Positions 37,648 to 48,140 of a DNA stretch of 64,000 nt are shown here, piece after piece. The stretch is from Anthonomus grandis grandis (taxonomy: Eukaryota > Arthropoda > Insecta > Coleoptera > Curculionidae). Numbering within the stretch: the first letter of the stretch is position 1; each line of letters opens with the position of its first letter. Location: the NCBI RefSeq assembly GCF_022605725.1, contig NC_065558.1:3286001-3350000 (forward strand), given 5' to 3'. Under the pieces are notes generated by a model, which was given only the letters and a program-made list of their open reading frames with translations, had not been told where the DNA came from and searched no databases. Both the position numbers and the translations under genes were made by a program.

Positions 37648-38170
37648 ACCAACCTAATAGACTTTTATTAATAAAAAAAAAATTATTATATAATTATAAT
37701 TAATTAAATATTTAAAATAAATTCATGCTATAAATTGAATCTAAATTTAGATTTTTATTAGCAGGTAATATTTGCTAATTTTTCGTGGAGGTTGATCTTG
37801 AAATTTTGCAATTTTTCACTGGTATAAACTCAGATATATTGCTAATTTAAAATATCCAAAAATAGCAACTGTTTTAAAGGTTAAAGTGCGCCTACATATG
37901 TGGAATGAAATATTTTGGAAATCGGGTATTATTTAGAATAAACCCACTTTCTCAAGAAAGTCATCCATGGTTCTCTAAGATATACATTTTTAATCCAGCT
38001 TAAAATAAAAACTCTAAATCTACTTTTTTGAAAAATCTCAATATTACTAGTCATTAAATGTTTTTATTGTGAATATTGTGTGTATTAAAGACATTAACCA
38101 GTATTGTAGACTTAGAAGTTTTATTTTAAACTGGATGAATAAAACCGTTTTCTGTCGAGAAATGTCAAAA
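37648..38170. other. AT-rich noncoding DNA
   Basis: No recognised gene. Confidence 0.35.
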
Positions 38171-38860
38171 AAATTTTGACTCATGCATTAAATCATAATA
38201 TTGATTTAGACTTTCTAAAATAAATTTAATTAAAATCATCGGCTCATATGCCAAAATATTAATCAGTTAATCATCGATCGGTAGTAACCAAATTAGTTCA
38301 TCGAGAAAGTGATAAATTTCATTCTAAAAAATAAAGGATTCCATTGGTGTTATTGATTCTGGAAAGATGGCCCTTCGGATTTACTATAATTCATTTTTTA
38401 AATCATAATATTGATTTTGCATTTTAATAGTTCTAAGCCGAAAACCATTTTAAATCACTCGGATGATTCACTAAAATATCACTATAATATTAATTAGTTA
38501 ATCATCAATAAATTTGTTATTTATGATTCATGGACAAAGTGATAAATTTAATTTTATGAATCAAAATCTCAATTTGATTCTGCAAAGGTTTATAATGTTG
38601 TTGATTCTGGAAAAATTTCCCTTTGGAATTACCCTAATTAATTTTGATTTTAGAATTTAATGATTCCAACCCAATATGCATTTTAAATCACTCTGCTCAT
38701 AAGTGCTTCTCTAAATCATAATTTTAATTAGTTAATCATCGATCAATAGAGAACAATATGATGATGCATCAAGAAGGTGATAAATTTAATTTTATGAATC
38801 ATTATTTTAATTTTATTGTCTGAATAACAAGAAGTATTTTAATCCTAAGCCCGGTTTTTT
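38171..38860. repeat. ~232-bp tandem repeat, about three copies
   Basis: TTAGTTAATCATCGATC and variants recur near 38264, 38497 and 38729, a 232-233-base period. Each is followed by 'GTGATAAATTTAATTTTATGAATC' and 'TTGTTGATTCTGGAAA.AT..CCCTTTGGAATTAC'. Decayed flanking copies extend to about 39110 (GATTGATTCTACGATGATGA) and related phrases return near 41170-41420, on the other side of the LINE at 39.1-41.2 kb, suggesting the LINE inserted into the array. Confidence 0.75.
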
Positions 38861-39139
38861 GAAAGGTGAATCTTAATCTTATCTTATCAATTTTATACCA
38901 AAAAGGGCTTAGAGAAGATAGAATAATGTTGGAAATAATGATTTTGTCTATTTCAAGAAGATATTAAAAATGTTGATTACTTGATTCACTTTGATTTTCA
39001 TATTTTCAAGTCCAAGCAAGTAAAAGGATTAACATCATGAGAGAAAAATCTTTTTGATCCTATTGATGATTGATTCTACGATGATGACTCTTTGGAATTA
39101 TCATATTTATTTAATCAATTTCAAACCAAAGGCCTTCTT

Positions 39140-41165
39140 CTTCTAGTTACAAGCAGCTGGGTATCATTGATACATTCCTATCAGCACTGTGTCCTAGGTA
39201 TGACATTGTTATTTTAATGGGTGAGTTTATTGGCTATTTGTAGTGAAGAGATGCATTTTACACTTCGATTTTACAGACCAACTCGAGTAACTCGGGACTC
39301 AGTAAGCTTGATTAACGCCATATGTGTGGATCGTAGTTTGGAGTTGATTTGATCGAGTTCCATGGATGTATATGGTATTGCTAACCAGAGACTTGTTTAC
39401 GCTTATTTAAATTTAAATGTTATACTTGAACAACCTAAACTCTTTTTGCTTAAAGTTTTTTGTAACCTCAATAAGGTGCTGTTTGATTCTTCTCTAAATT
39501 GCGTAGACTTCAACTCAGATTAGGACAGGGATTTATTGGCGAGAGCATTGATAATCTTAATCCCAAGCTGACTCAGCTCTTTGACCAGATTACTCCTTTA
39601 GAAACAATTAGATCTCGTATACTGAGTAAGATAATGTAAAGGTAACACCATTTTTATCCCAAATTGACCTGATTGATCCACATCTCTTGGCGCGGATATT
39701 CACTTGAGGAGGCTTGGTTTACATCGCAGTCTTTGAATCACATCTCTAAGTTTAATAGCAAAAAAAGTTATCAAGCATTAAGAGTATAGGGATCCCAAAT
39801 TTTCCATTTTCTCAAAAACCATTAATTTCACAAAAATGTTTTTAATAGAAAACGTATTCCATGGCTTGGTTTACATCACTGTCTTTCATTCACACCTCTA
39901 TCTATTTAATACCAAAAAAAGCTCACTTACTCAGGCAGATAATAATTATTGCCTAGATCTTAAGTATTATCATCTAAAGGATGTAACACAAACAGGAGAA
40001 TATCCCAACCATTTTAAAAAATGCATTGGTGTAACCTCTTTTCAAAGCAGCAATAATTAACTCATCCGATGAGCTCATAAGCATTTTACCAATCCTTGGA
40101 AAAATGCTAGATTTGTTTGTATCAGGCATAATCAATGACTTTGTTGCACCTAGACAAATATTGCCTACAATTAGTCCGGTTTCAGAGCTTGTCATAGCAC
40201 TTAGCAAGGTTACCAGTGACATCTCCAGTCTTGTATTGCTAGACTACAGCAAGGCAATTGATCTCATCACTCATGAGATGCTGTTGATTAGGCTGCATTA
40301 TTTAGGGTTCTCTGCTAGTGTCTACAGGTAGTTTTTGGCATATCTCAGGCTTAGAAAGGGATGGGTTGTAGTTTGCTTCTTCATAGAGTTCCACGGAGTT
40401 CCATTCTTGGTCCACTTCTTTTTTATTATTTATACGTCAGATCTGCCATCACAGGTTCGCTCTGGCTCCATTCATCTTTATGCTGACGACACTCAACTTC
40501 TCTTTGCATTTAGGCCTGAGGATTTATTGATTATTGAACATAATCTGTCTCGATCACTCAACAGTGTAAAAGTTCTCATTCCACTGATATCTCTTTTGAA
40601 TTTTCGAAACTTCGCATTTGTTCGAAATCAAGTACTCCTCATTAACCTATATGGTGGGTATTAATAAGGAAACAAAACTAATCTGGCAAAGGGGTGATAT
40701 TTGTGTATACCTCACATTATCTTTGGAAAACGTACTAACTGGAATCACAAACTGGCAAGTCCTTGATGATGAAAACTAGAGCGACTACCAATACTTGAAA
40801 TGAATAGAATGAAATTTAGATGAACAAACCTAGACTTTGAAATGGAGGGTCTCCAAAACAAAGCTCCAGAGAATGCAGAAAATTATATTATCCTTTTTAT
40901 CCGAAACATGCAACAATACAGACCACTCCATTGATGAGTTTAAAAACCTTTACTCAGAGATTCTACAACAAATTATGCTGTCCTCACTATAGTTTTATTA
41001 TTATGGACTTTAATTTTAAAATCTCCTGAACATATATTCATAATTGTTTTTTTGTTGTTATCTATTAGGTAACAGAAAACGCGTTGTAAATGATTACCTT
41101 CCATCGAATGGTTTGTACTCTTTCATATCGTTGCATAATAAATGACATTATTATTATTATTATAA
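39140..41165 (+). mobile_element. Jockey/CR1-like LINE, degenerate
   Basis: Endonuclease C-terminal remnants come first (YKQLGIIDTFLSALCPRYDI near 39150; RPTRVTRDSVSLINAICVDR near 39280). A frameshifted linker follows, then reverse transcriptase at 40100-40600: LVLLDYSKAIDLITHEMLLI (first catalytic block), a degraded GVPxGS block (GVPFLVHFFFIIYTSDLPSQ) and IHLYADDTQLLF (YADD catalytic block). The C-terminal tail is recognisable near 40900-40985. The 3' end is a (ATT)n tail at 41147-41165. Stops after ASVYR and elsewhere break the ORF. Confidence 0.8.
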
Positions 41166-41539
41166 TGAGTACTTCATCGATTCTTAATTCATGACTCAGT
41201 ATAATCATATCAATCGCCAGGAGGCCAGTGCCTTTGATCACAACAATGATTTAATTGATTCAACCCTTTAAAATCACTATCACACTAACAAATAATTTTT
41301 CTAAATCTCAAAAATCATTTCAGCTTGTCAATGCTTATATTAAGATCTTCGGATAATTCAATAAATTTAAATCTGAATCAGATAATTGCACGTTTCCAGA
41401 TCCTGATCCTAAAAAAAAAAGTTCGATTAAGCACCTAATACGCCATATCAATCACCATTTTAAAAATGTAATTATATTCTCGTAGCCAGTCAGCTTATAA
41501 CATCCAAATGGCATCCACATTCCGACGACACCATCGCGC
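41166..41539. other. AT-rich noncoding DNA
   Basis: Contains phrases similar to the 38.2-kb repeat (TTCATGACTCAGTATAATC, GATTTAATTGATTC) but no gene. Confidence 0.35.
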
Positions 41540-41832
41540 TGGTTTATTTTTAACCTGGATCTAGAGGCGCCGAAATCTGGATATGTGGCCGCGAGGCGAC
41601 GCAGTCCGTCTTGGAAAATCGCGGATTTCTTAGAAACTTTTGTAAACTTCAGGCTCGAGTGTTTGTTTTTGTTCTGTAACGCGGTTCATTCATTAACACC
41701 TGAATTTCTCACCCGTCTTTTTTTCCCGCTCTCTCTCTCTCTTTCTTCTGCTACCTCTGCTGCTTATTAATGGTTTCGAAACGGTGGAAGTGGGTGACGA
41801 AGGTGATGGTGATGCCTTTCGTGGTCATGGAG
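41540..41832 (+). other. Candidate first exon, possibly coding at its 3' end
   Basis: A GC-rich, (CT)n-containing block ends CATGGAG|GTAAGTCT at 41832/41833, a strong 5' splice site. An ATG at 41770 opens a frame of 21 codons (MVSKRWKWVTKVMVMPFVVM, then E) reaching the donor in phase 0, after an in-frame stop at 41701. Splicing directly to the acceptor at 53393 would continue K-MKTEEK in the GTPase frame, giving a 22-residue basic/hydrophobic N-terminal extension. Alternatively the block is 5' UTR and the ATG at 53397 is used. The 61-residue frame at 41585-41770 is in another frame and stops before the donor. Confidence 0.5.
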
Positions 41833-42640
41833 GTAAGTCTTGACTCGATATAAATTGTTATTCATTCCTTTACGGTTCGTTCACTTTTTAATGCAAGTTC
41901 AACGGTTTTTGATATTTTGATTTTTTTTATACCCTCGCTGTTTTTGTCGGTATGTCTATTTTTCTTCACAGCAAGTTATCCTAAAGCAAATGACTCTCTT
42001 GAGATATTGCTGATTTCAAAACTTAAAGGTGTTTTAATTTTTTTCTTTGATAGGTAGAGGACTGCTGTAAGATTAGGTTACTTTACAATGGTATCCAATT
42101 ATCGCGTAAGCTTGCTTTACTTTTATTTCTCCGTTTGTATCATAGTACAACGCTTTCATATATGTTACAACATTTTCTCTGCCTAGCTTTATAATGGAGT
42201 AACATAAGCATTCATTAAAAAAATCATATTAAAGCTAGAGAGCTTTATATAATGGAGCCGGTTTTGTTTTGGTAATTCAATTACCCTATTTTTTGATTTT
42301 CTCTCGATATAACTATCACAAACCAAATATATATAATATAAATAAAAGTCTTTTTAAATACAGAATATTTATTTAAATCAGAGGCATACAAACTATACTC
42401 CTCGTCAATGGCATTAAATTTATCATACGAATTCATTAACTATTTAATTACCAACTGGCTATTGATACTGCAGTAATAATTTGTATATAGTTCTATAAGG
42501 CTTAACTAATTCATAAAAAAAATAACTTGAATACAAAGTTAAAGCTTTACAGAATACAACATTGTGTATTAATAATGTGGTTAATTTATCTAAATATATT
42601 AAAACCACCTTTAAAAAACGGTTTTTTTGACATTTACTTA
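41833..42640. other. AT-rich DNA downstream of the candidate exon
   Basis: Probably intron. Nothing recognised; the minus-strand frame at 42459-42722 overlaps the repeat that follows and shows no motif. Confidence 0.35.
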
Positions 42641-44375
42641 AAAACCGTGGCGGCCATATTGCGATGCAACGAATTATTATTACGGCTTTAAAAAATATAA
42701 AAAGAAATTTATTTGATTTCATGGAAGTGGTTAACGATTTATGAACAGAATTACCTTAAATGAAACATTACACTCTGCAAATTAAGATAATATGCACTAC
42801 TACTGTAGACAATAAATTTTAATACCTAAAAGCGATCAATAAAAATTAGTGTTTTTGACGTTTACTGACACATCATGGCGGCCATATTGTTCAAGTTCGT
42901 TGTCTCAATTGAATTAAATTAATTATGAAAAATTAATATAAATTAAAGTTTAAGCTCCACAGATTTTAAGAAGGTATGCTTTAATGCAGTAGTAAACAAG
43001 TTCTAGTATCTCAAAACTATTATAGTTGCAAATTTGTGATTGTGACGTCGTCATGGCCGCTATATTGGAAAATCATTCTAGTTAATCACTCCGCTCCATG
43101 ATGGCTCATATAAAGAGAATAATCATTTGCCAATAATTCTATTACGCTTAATTGATTTATTAAGAATAATTTCTATAAATTAAAACTGAAACTTTACAGA
43201 AGGTAATAATATAGAGAAATTTATAAGAAAACTATTTTAACTACATGAAAAATGTAATTAAAAAGCACCTTTTTTTGACGTTTACTGACACACCATGGCG
43301 GCCATATTGTAAAATACCGTTGTCAATTTAGTTTAGATTCTGGCCACCTCGGCGCTACAATACTTATAGACGATTGCTATTTCTCTGAATAAAATGACGT
43401 TATTATAGACCAAAATAATTGTGGTGGTTTTACTTTTCTCAGTTTGCCATGACAATTTCAATATATTTTACAAATATTTCTGTGAGACTTAATAATATCA
43501 TAAGTAACTAGTTCAATAACCAAAAATCGTCATTTATAAACGTGCATTTTTGACGTTTATTGGCACACCATGGCGGCCATGTTGAAAAATATTCTAGTTA
43601 ATCATTCTGCGCTGCGAACTTTAAATAAAAGAGCAATATAAACATAGTAACATTTTGCCCATATTTTAGTTAATATTAACGATATGCTTTAATGTAGTGG
43701 TGAACAAATCTTAGTTAATGAAAACTATAGTTGAAAATATGTGGTAGTGACGTTTATTAGCACATTATGGCAGCCATATTGGAAAACAACAATATAAAGA
43801 GAGCCATCCTTTGTCAATACTTCTATTAAGCTTAACTGAATTATAAAGAAAAATTACTATAAATTAAAACTTTACGGAATGTTATCATATAGAGAAATAT
43901 CGTAGTTAAAGTACATGAAAAATGTAATTAAAAAGCAGTATTTTTGCGTTGTGGCGGCCATGTTGGATAGTGGTTTAGTTAGCAACTTTACCACCGTAAT
44001 GGCGCTGCGATGTTATAAAAAACATGAGTTATCTATATAATATATTCCGTGATATAGAAAGAGTGAAACTATCTATTTTATTAACAAATATTAAAGTAAA
44101 AAAAAACAAGTCTTTATAAATTAATTTATGTTAAATAAATTAGGACGGCTTTTATTTATGCGCCATGACAGTTGATGCGCACATATTTCCACTAAATGTC
44201 ACTGATTAATAATAATAAACAAACTCACTTACTTCAATCATAGTAATTTAAAGTATACAGAATATAACAACGTAGGTAGATACCATAAGAAACTCGCCTT
44301 AGCACTTAAAAACTACCGTTGAGAAACGTAAATTTTGACAGTTAGTGATACTGTATGGCGGCCATGTTTGAAAAT
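42641..44375. repeat. Repeat with a TGGCGGCCATATTG core, eight copies
   Basis: The core TGGCGGCCAT(A/G)TTG occurs at 42648, 42876, 43296, 43571, 43952 and (TTTG ending) 44356, with variants TGGCCGCTATATTG at 43054 and TGGCAGCCATATTG at 43768. Spacings are 178-275 bases, with one double gap. Most are preceded by TTTTGACGTTTACTGACACA. Longer homology links the units ending at 43309 and 43965 (TGAAAAATGTAATTAAAAAGCA upstream of both). All copies point the same way. GCCATATTG and GGCGGCCAT match the core recognised by YY1/Pho zinc-finger proteins; binding is inference only. Confidence 0.85.
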
Positions 44376-44474
44376 TAACTTGTCATTTTAGTTAAGGATT
44401 CTATCAATGGGATGGCGCAGCGATAGTTTATCAGCCATTTTGTTGTCTTCATTGACTAGTTTAATAAAATCTCA

Positions 44475-44515
44475 AATCCGACGTTTCGTCTAGGGGCGAA
44501 GCCATCATCAACTTT
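44475..44515 (-). ncRNA. Degenerate hammerhead-ribozyme-like motif
   Basis: Minus strand: TTGATGA (core CTGATGA with C3 changed), a weak stem II, then GAAA and ACGTC. The order core–stem II–GAAA–UC matches a type I hammerhead; stem III would be only the palindrome ACGT, so activity in cis is unlikely. Probably a relic of a retroelement end. Confidence 0.3.
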
Positions 44516-46258
44516 ATGTTTTCGAATCATTTTTCTGAAATTGAGGATAGATCGCAACGATTTGGAGTATTCGGAGCTTTTAAATGTTTGAAATGGAATT
44601 TCATAGGGTTCTCTATACTAGGGTAATTCACTGTTCATTAATTCTTTTTCATTATTAGGGACAATTGATCAAACCAATTTTGCTAATTTGGAAACTCAAT
44701 TAAAGAATATTATCAAGATTATTTATTTAAAAAATAACAATCATTTAACAATATACTTGATAAGAATTATTGAAATGGTGAGGGTTAGGAGGAGGAAAAA
44801 TTAATAATCAAATACTTTGGACTAAACCAAAGTATAATTAAAGGGAGAAAAAAGTTCAAGAAATCAAATTTTTCATAAAAAAAATATTGAAAAATTGAAA
44901 GATCTTATGGAAGGTAATGAATGTGAGAATCTAAAAATATCTAAATGTGAAATTTTGTTCGGAACTCGAAATGTAAAAGAAAACACTTTGTTGGAACAAC
45001 TCACACAATAGTGTCATTTTTTCTAGGAAGTTTCAATGAACCGAAACCAGTATATCCAGGTATTGTACATTCTAATTTGCAGTTATCTTATCGATGTATA
45101 AATAGACGTAAAAGTGGTGGTTCGAAAGCTGCTTGACGCGGTTATTCACGTGCCTGACTCGTGCCAATTAATTCCCCTTTTGCAGACTTTTGAAAAAAAA
45201 GCGAAAACCCGCAAAAACGCTCTACATCAAACAGCTTTTGAATTTTAACAACAACCAGTTAAATAACGTGACAATGCTATTTTAAAACGGAACGCTCTCT
45301 ATAGGTTTGCCTAACAGGTGACAAATATGTGACATTTTTTTCTTACTTTAATTTTATAAAGAAAAAACATTAATAGAACCCGACCGGTAAAAATAGAATT
45401 TGAAAAAAAAATCATAATCGCGACGCCAACGAAGCAAACAACAGACAGAAAAAGCTCTCTCCCTCGCTGTTTGCCAGAATTTTAATTAAATTTGTGGAAA
45501 ACACGGTTTTTTATTCGGGTTAAAAATGATTTCTAATTATGCCGATCTTAGGGCAGGTCGCAAACTTTATCCAGTTCGTGATATCGAATCGAAATTGCGG
45601 TTATAAGGGCCTTACTCAAGGTTTTCGGTGTTGTTTAGTATACGGTGGTTTGCAATAATGGCGTAAAAAGGCGATTATTGCTTGTAAATATTGATTTAAT
45701 TAATAGGGGCTTTATTATTATAAATAACAATCTTCTCTTTGTATGTATTTGAACACCAATTGTAAAATATTTTATATAAAAAAAATTCGTCTAGTAAATA
45801 TTAGTACCATTAAAATCACTCATATGGTCCAGATTGTCTTCAAAAAACTGAATAAAGGCAGCATCTTGTTTTTGTGGAGCATGATATAGAACCAGACAAG
45901 GACACGTCCAGGGACAAAAACCCAACAGAATTTTCAATACATTGCACGTTTTTGCCTGTACTGAAAGTCATTTCTTACTAAAGCCATTGCTCATTCGTTT
46001 CTATTATTATTTGTCATCCATCGTTCTAGCTTATATCCCTCAATATTAAGTTCACAGGGTTCAGTCTCTACTAGAATTATTATACTATCCTTTATGTTCA
46101 AAAAACACTAATTGCTATTCAGTACATTTATTTGGTTGGAGACATTCGATTTTGACATATTTAATTCGACTGCAAACGATTAGAACAGCGTTATTCCAAA
46201 AAAAAAATTAATTGGTATTTAAAAATTGATCTTGGACGTAGACCCGATTAAAAAGATA
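44516..46258. other. Noncoding DNA with a GC-richer island at 45090-45690
   Basis: No gene recognised. The island (AGCTGCTTGACGCGGTTATT, CGCGACGCCAACGAAGC, GGGCAGGTCGCAAAC, AATGGCGTAAAAAGGCG) is non-repetitive and unlike the surroundings; it may be conserved regulatory DNA. At 45790-45900 the minus strand reads openly (HAPQKQDAAFIQFFEDNLDH) but I could not assign it to a family. Confidence 0.4.
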
Positions 46259-46260
46259 TA

Positions 46261-48140
46261 CAGTGCTTTCATTTCAAAACGATCCACCCTTAATAACTTT
46301 CTTAAAAAAAAAAACACGTCAAATTAGATATACAGGGGGACGTTTAATTATGCATTTACTGAAGTTCTGTCAATCACCTCCTCACCTCCAGCTAACCTCA
46401 CTTTTAGTTGAAGCAAATTATTTATTTTTTTAAGTAAAGAATGTGTACCGTTATTTGCGAGAAAAAAGAGTGTCTTCAAATTTTTTACAAAAATCTTTGC
46501 AGTCTTATAACTTTGTATGTGTATTTATTTCACTTATATTTTTTGCGAAACCTACCTAGTGGGTACAAAAGAATACTGCAATACCTTACATTCTTAAGGC
46601 GTTTAAAAAGCAGGCGATTTATTGTTGTTAAAACTGTCAGTTTGACGCGTGCAATTTTTCAATTTTAGTTAAAACAGTGAGTTAATAAAATGGTGTATAC
46701 GCTAGCCTTATGGAGCTTAAGATCGGTGTGCTCGCAGAACCGCGACAGCGTTTAATGAAAGGTATCAAGATAAAAACGTGAGCCATAAATACGTATTAGA
46801 ATTTATACGAAAATTTGAAGAGACGGGATCGATTTGCAATAAAAAAAAATATGAAAATAGAGCTGTCGATGAAACATGCCAAGTTGAAGTACTAGGACAA
46901 TTTGCTATGGATCCAACTTTGGTTATACCAAAGGCCGCAAAACTAACAAATATTTCCACTGATTCCGTACATAAAGTTTTAAGAAAAAATAAGTTCCTTC
47001 CTTATAAAATTCATATTCTTCATGAACTCGGAGAAGATGATTTTGATAGGAGAATTCAATTTTGTGAAGTGATGTGCCAGCGAATTGACGACGATCCCCA
47101 TTTATTGAAGAACATTTGCTTCAGTGACGAATCGACCTTTTTTTTAAATGGCCTGGTAAACAGACATAACTGTAGATACTGGGATAATGAATATTCGCAT
47201 GTTTTTCAGGAAGGCCATACCCAATATCCCCAAAAAATTAATGTTTGGGCAGGAATTTATGGGAATGTAATAATAGGGCCATTTTTTTTGAAAGAAAATT
47301 TGACTGGCGAAATTTATTTAAATTTTTTAGAAAATGCAATATACCCTTCCATCATCCAATCTATGGAAAATCAAGTAGATCAACAAGTAGTTCGAGAGTG
47401 GCTTGATGAAAATTTTGGAGAAAAGTGGATTGGCAGACGTGGTGCAATCGAATGGCCTGCGCGGTCTCCAAATCTAACCCCACTAGACTTTTTCCTTTGG
47501 GGCTACTTAAAAAGCAAAGTTTATAAAACCTCACCTGAGAGTATTGAGAATTTAAAAAATAGAATATTTCAAGAATGCACAGAAATTAGCGGGCAGACCC
47601 TTGCTAATGTTCGTAAGGAGTTTGAAAATAGGCTTTTTTATTGTCTTGCTAATAACGGCGCGCATTTCGAACATTTAATAAAATAAATTTGTTAAACTAA
47701 TTAAATTTGTTTTCCTACCCTACCAATTTACACTTTAATTGCTTCTTGGTCAATCAATTTTTTTTTTTTTTGACAACCATTGATAGCATAATGAATGCCC
47801 TTTAAAATAATGTATCACACCATGGGGTAGCTATTGGACATACCAAAGTTTGGCGTAAATGAAAATTCATTATTTCTAGACATTTTCGCTAACTATTTGC
47901 TTACACATTCACCGATTTCATTTTTTTTGATACCGTTAAATAGAGAATTTTACGCTCCTTACTATGATGTATCACACGATAGGGGTTCCCATTTGACATA
48001 TTAAAGTGAGGTTAGCTGGAGGTGAAGAGGTGATTGACAGAACTTCAGTAAATGCATAATTAAACGTCCCCCTGTATATCTAATTTGACGTGTTTTTTTT
48101 TAAGTTATTAAGGGTGGATCGTTTTGAAATGAAAGCACTG
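46261..48140 (+). mobile_element. DD41D-type mariner-like transposon with ~140-bp TIRs
   Basis: The left end CAGTGCTTTCATTTCAAAAC begins at 46261, after TA. The right end is its inverse, finishing CACTG at 48140 and followed by TA. The inverted arms match over about 140 bases (46261-46404 and 48003-48140), through AAACGATCCACCC and ATGCATTTACTGAAG to CTAACCTCACTTT. Total length is 1880 bases. One near-complete transposase frame lies between. The well-preserved ends suggest recent activity, but the encoded enzyme is defective. Confidence 0.95.
46690..47686 (+). pseudogene. Mariner-like transposase, frameshifted and missing a catalytic block
   Basis: Translation should start at ATG 46690 (MVYTLA...), but a +1 frameshift between about 46705 and 46722 separates this from the 302-codon frame that continues TAFNERYQDKNVSHKYV. 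An HTH-like N-terminus is followed by NICFSDESTFF (first Asp, near 47126), YPQKINVWAGI, and WIGRRGAIEWPARSPNLTPL then DFFLWGYLKSKVY (third Asp, near 47486). The block QQDGAPPH with the second Asp, present in the relative at 23561, is gone: here QQ is followed at once by VVREWL (near 47380). An in-frame loss of about ten residues explains this. With the frameshift, the protein cannot be an active DDE/D enzyme. Confidence 0.9.

Noticed and set aside
40335..40664. Independent 109-codon gene
   Set aside because: It is part of the LINE RT domain (contains LYADDTQLLF) and continues the frame before a stop at 40330.
45790..46180. Possible transposase tail on the minus strand
   Set aside because: A short open stretch is readable but I could not match it to any family motif and the frame breaks repeatedly.
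46778..46780. Transposase start at 46778
   Set aside because: The codon is GTG and the conserved N-terminus lies upstream in another frame, pointing to ATG 46690 plus a frameshift.
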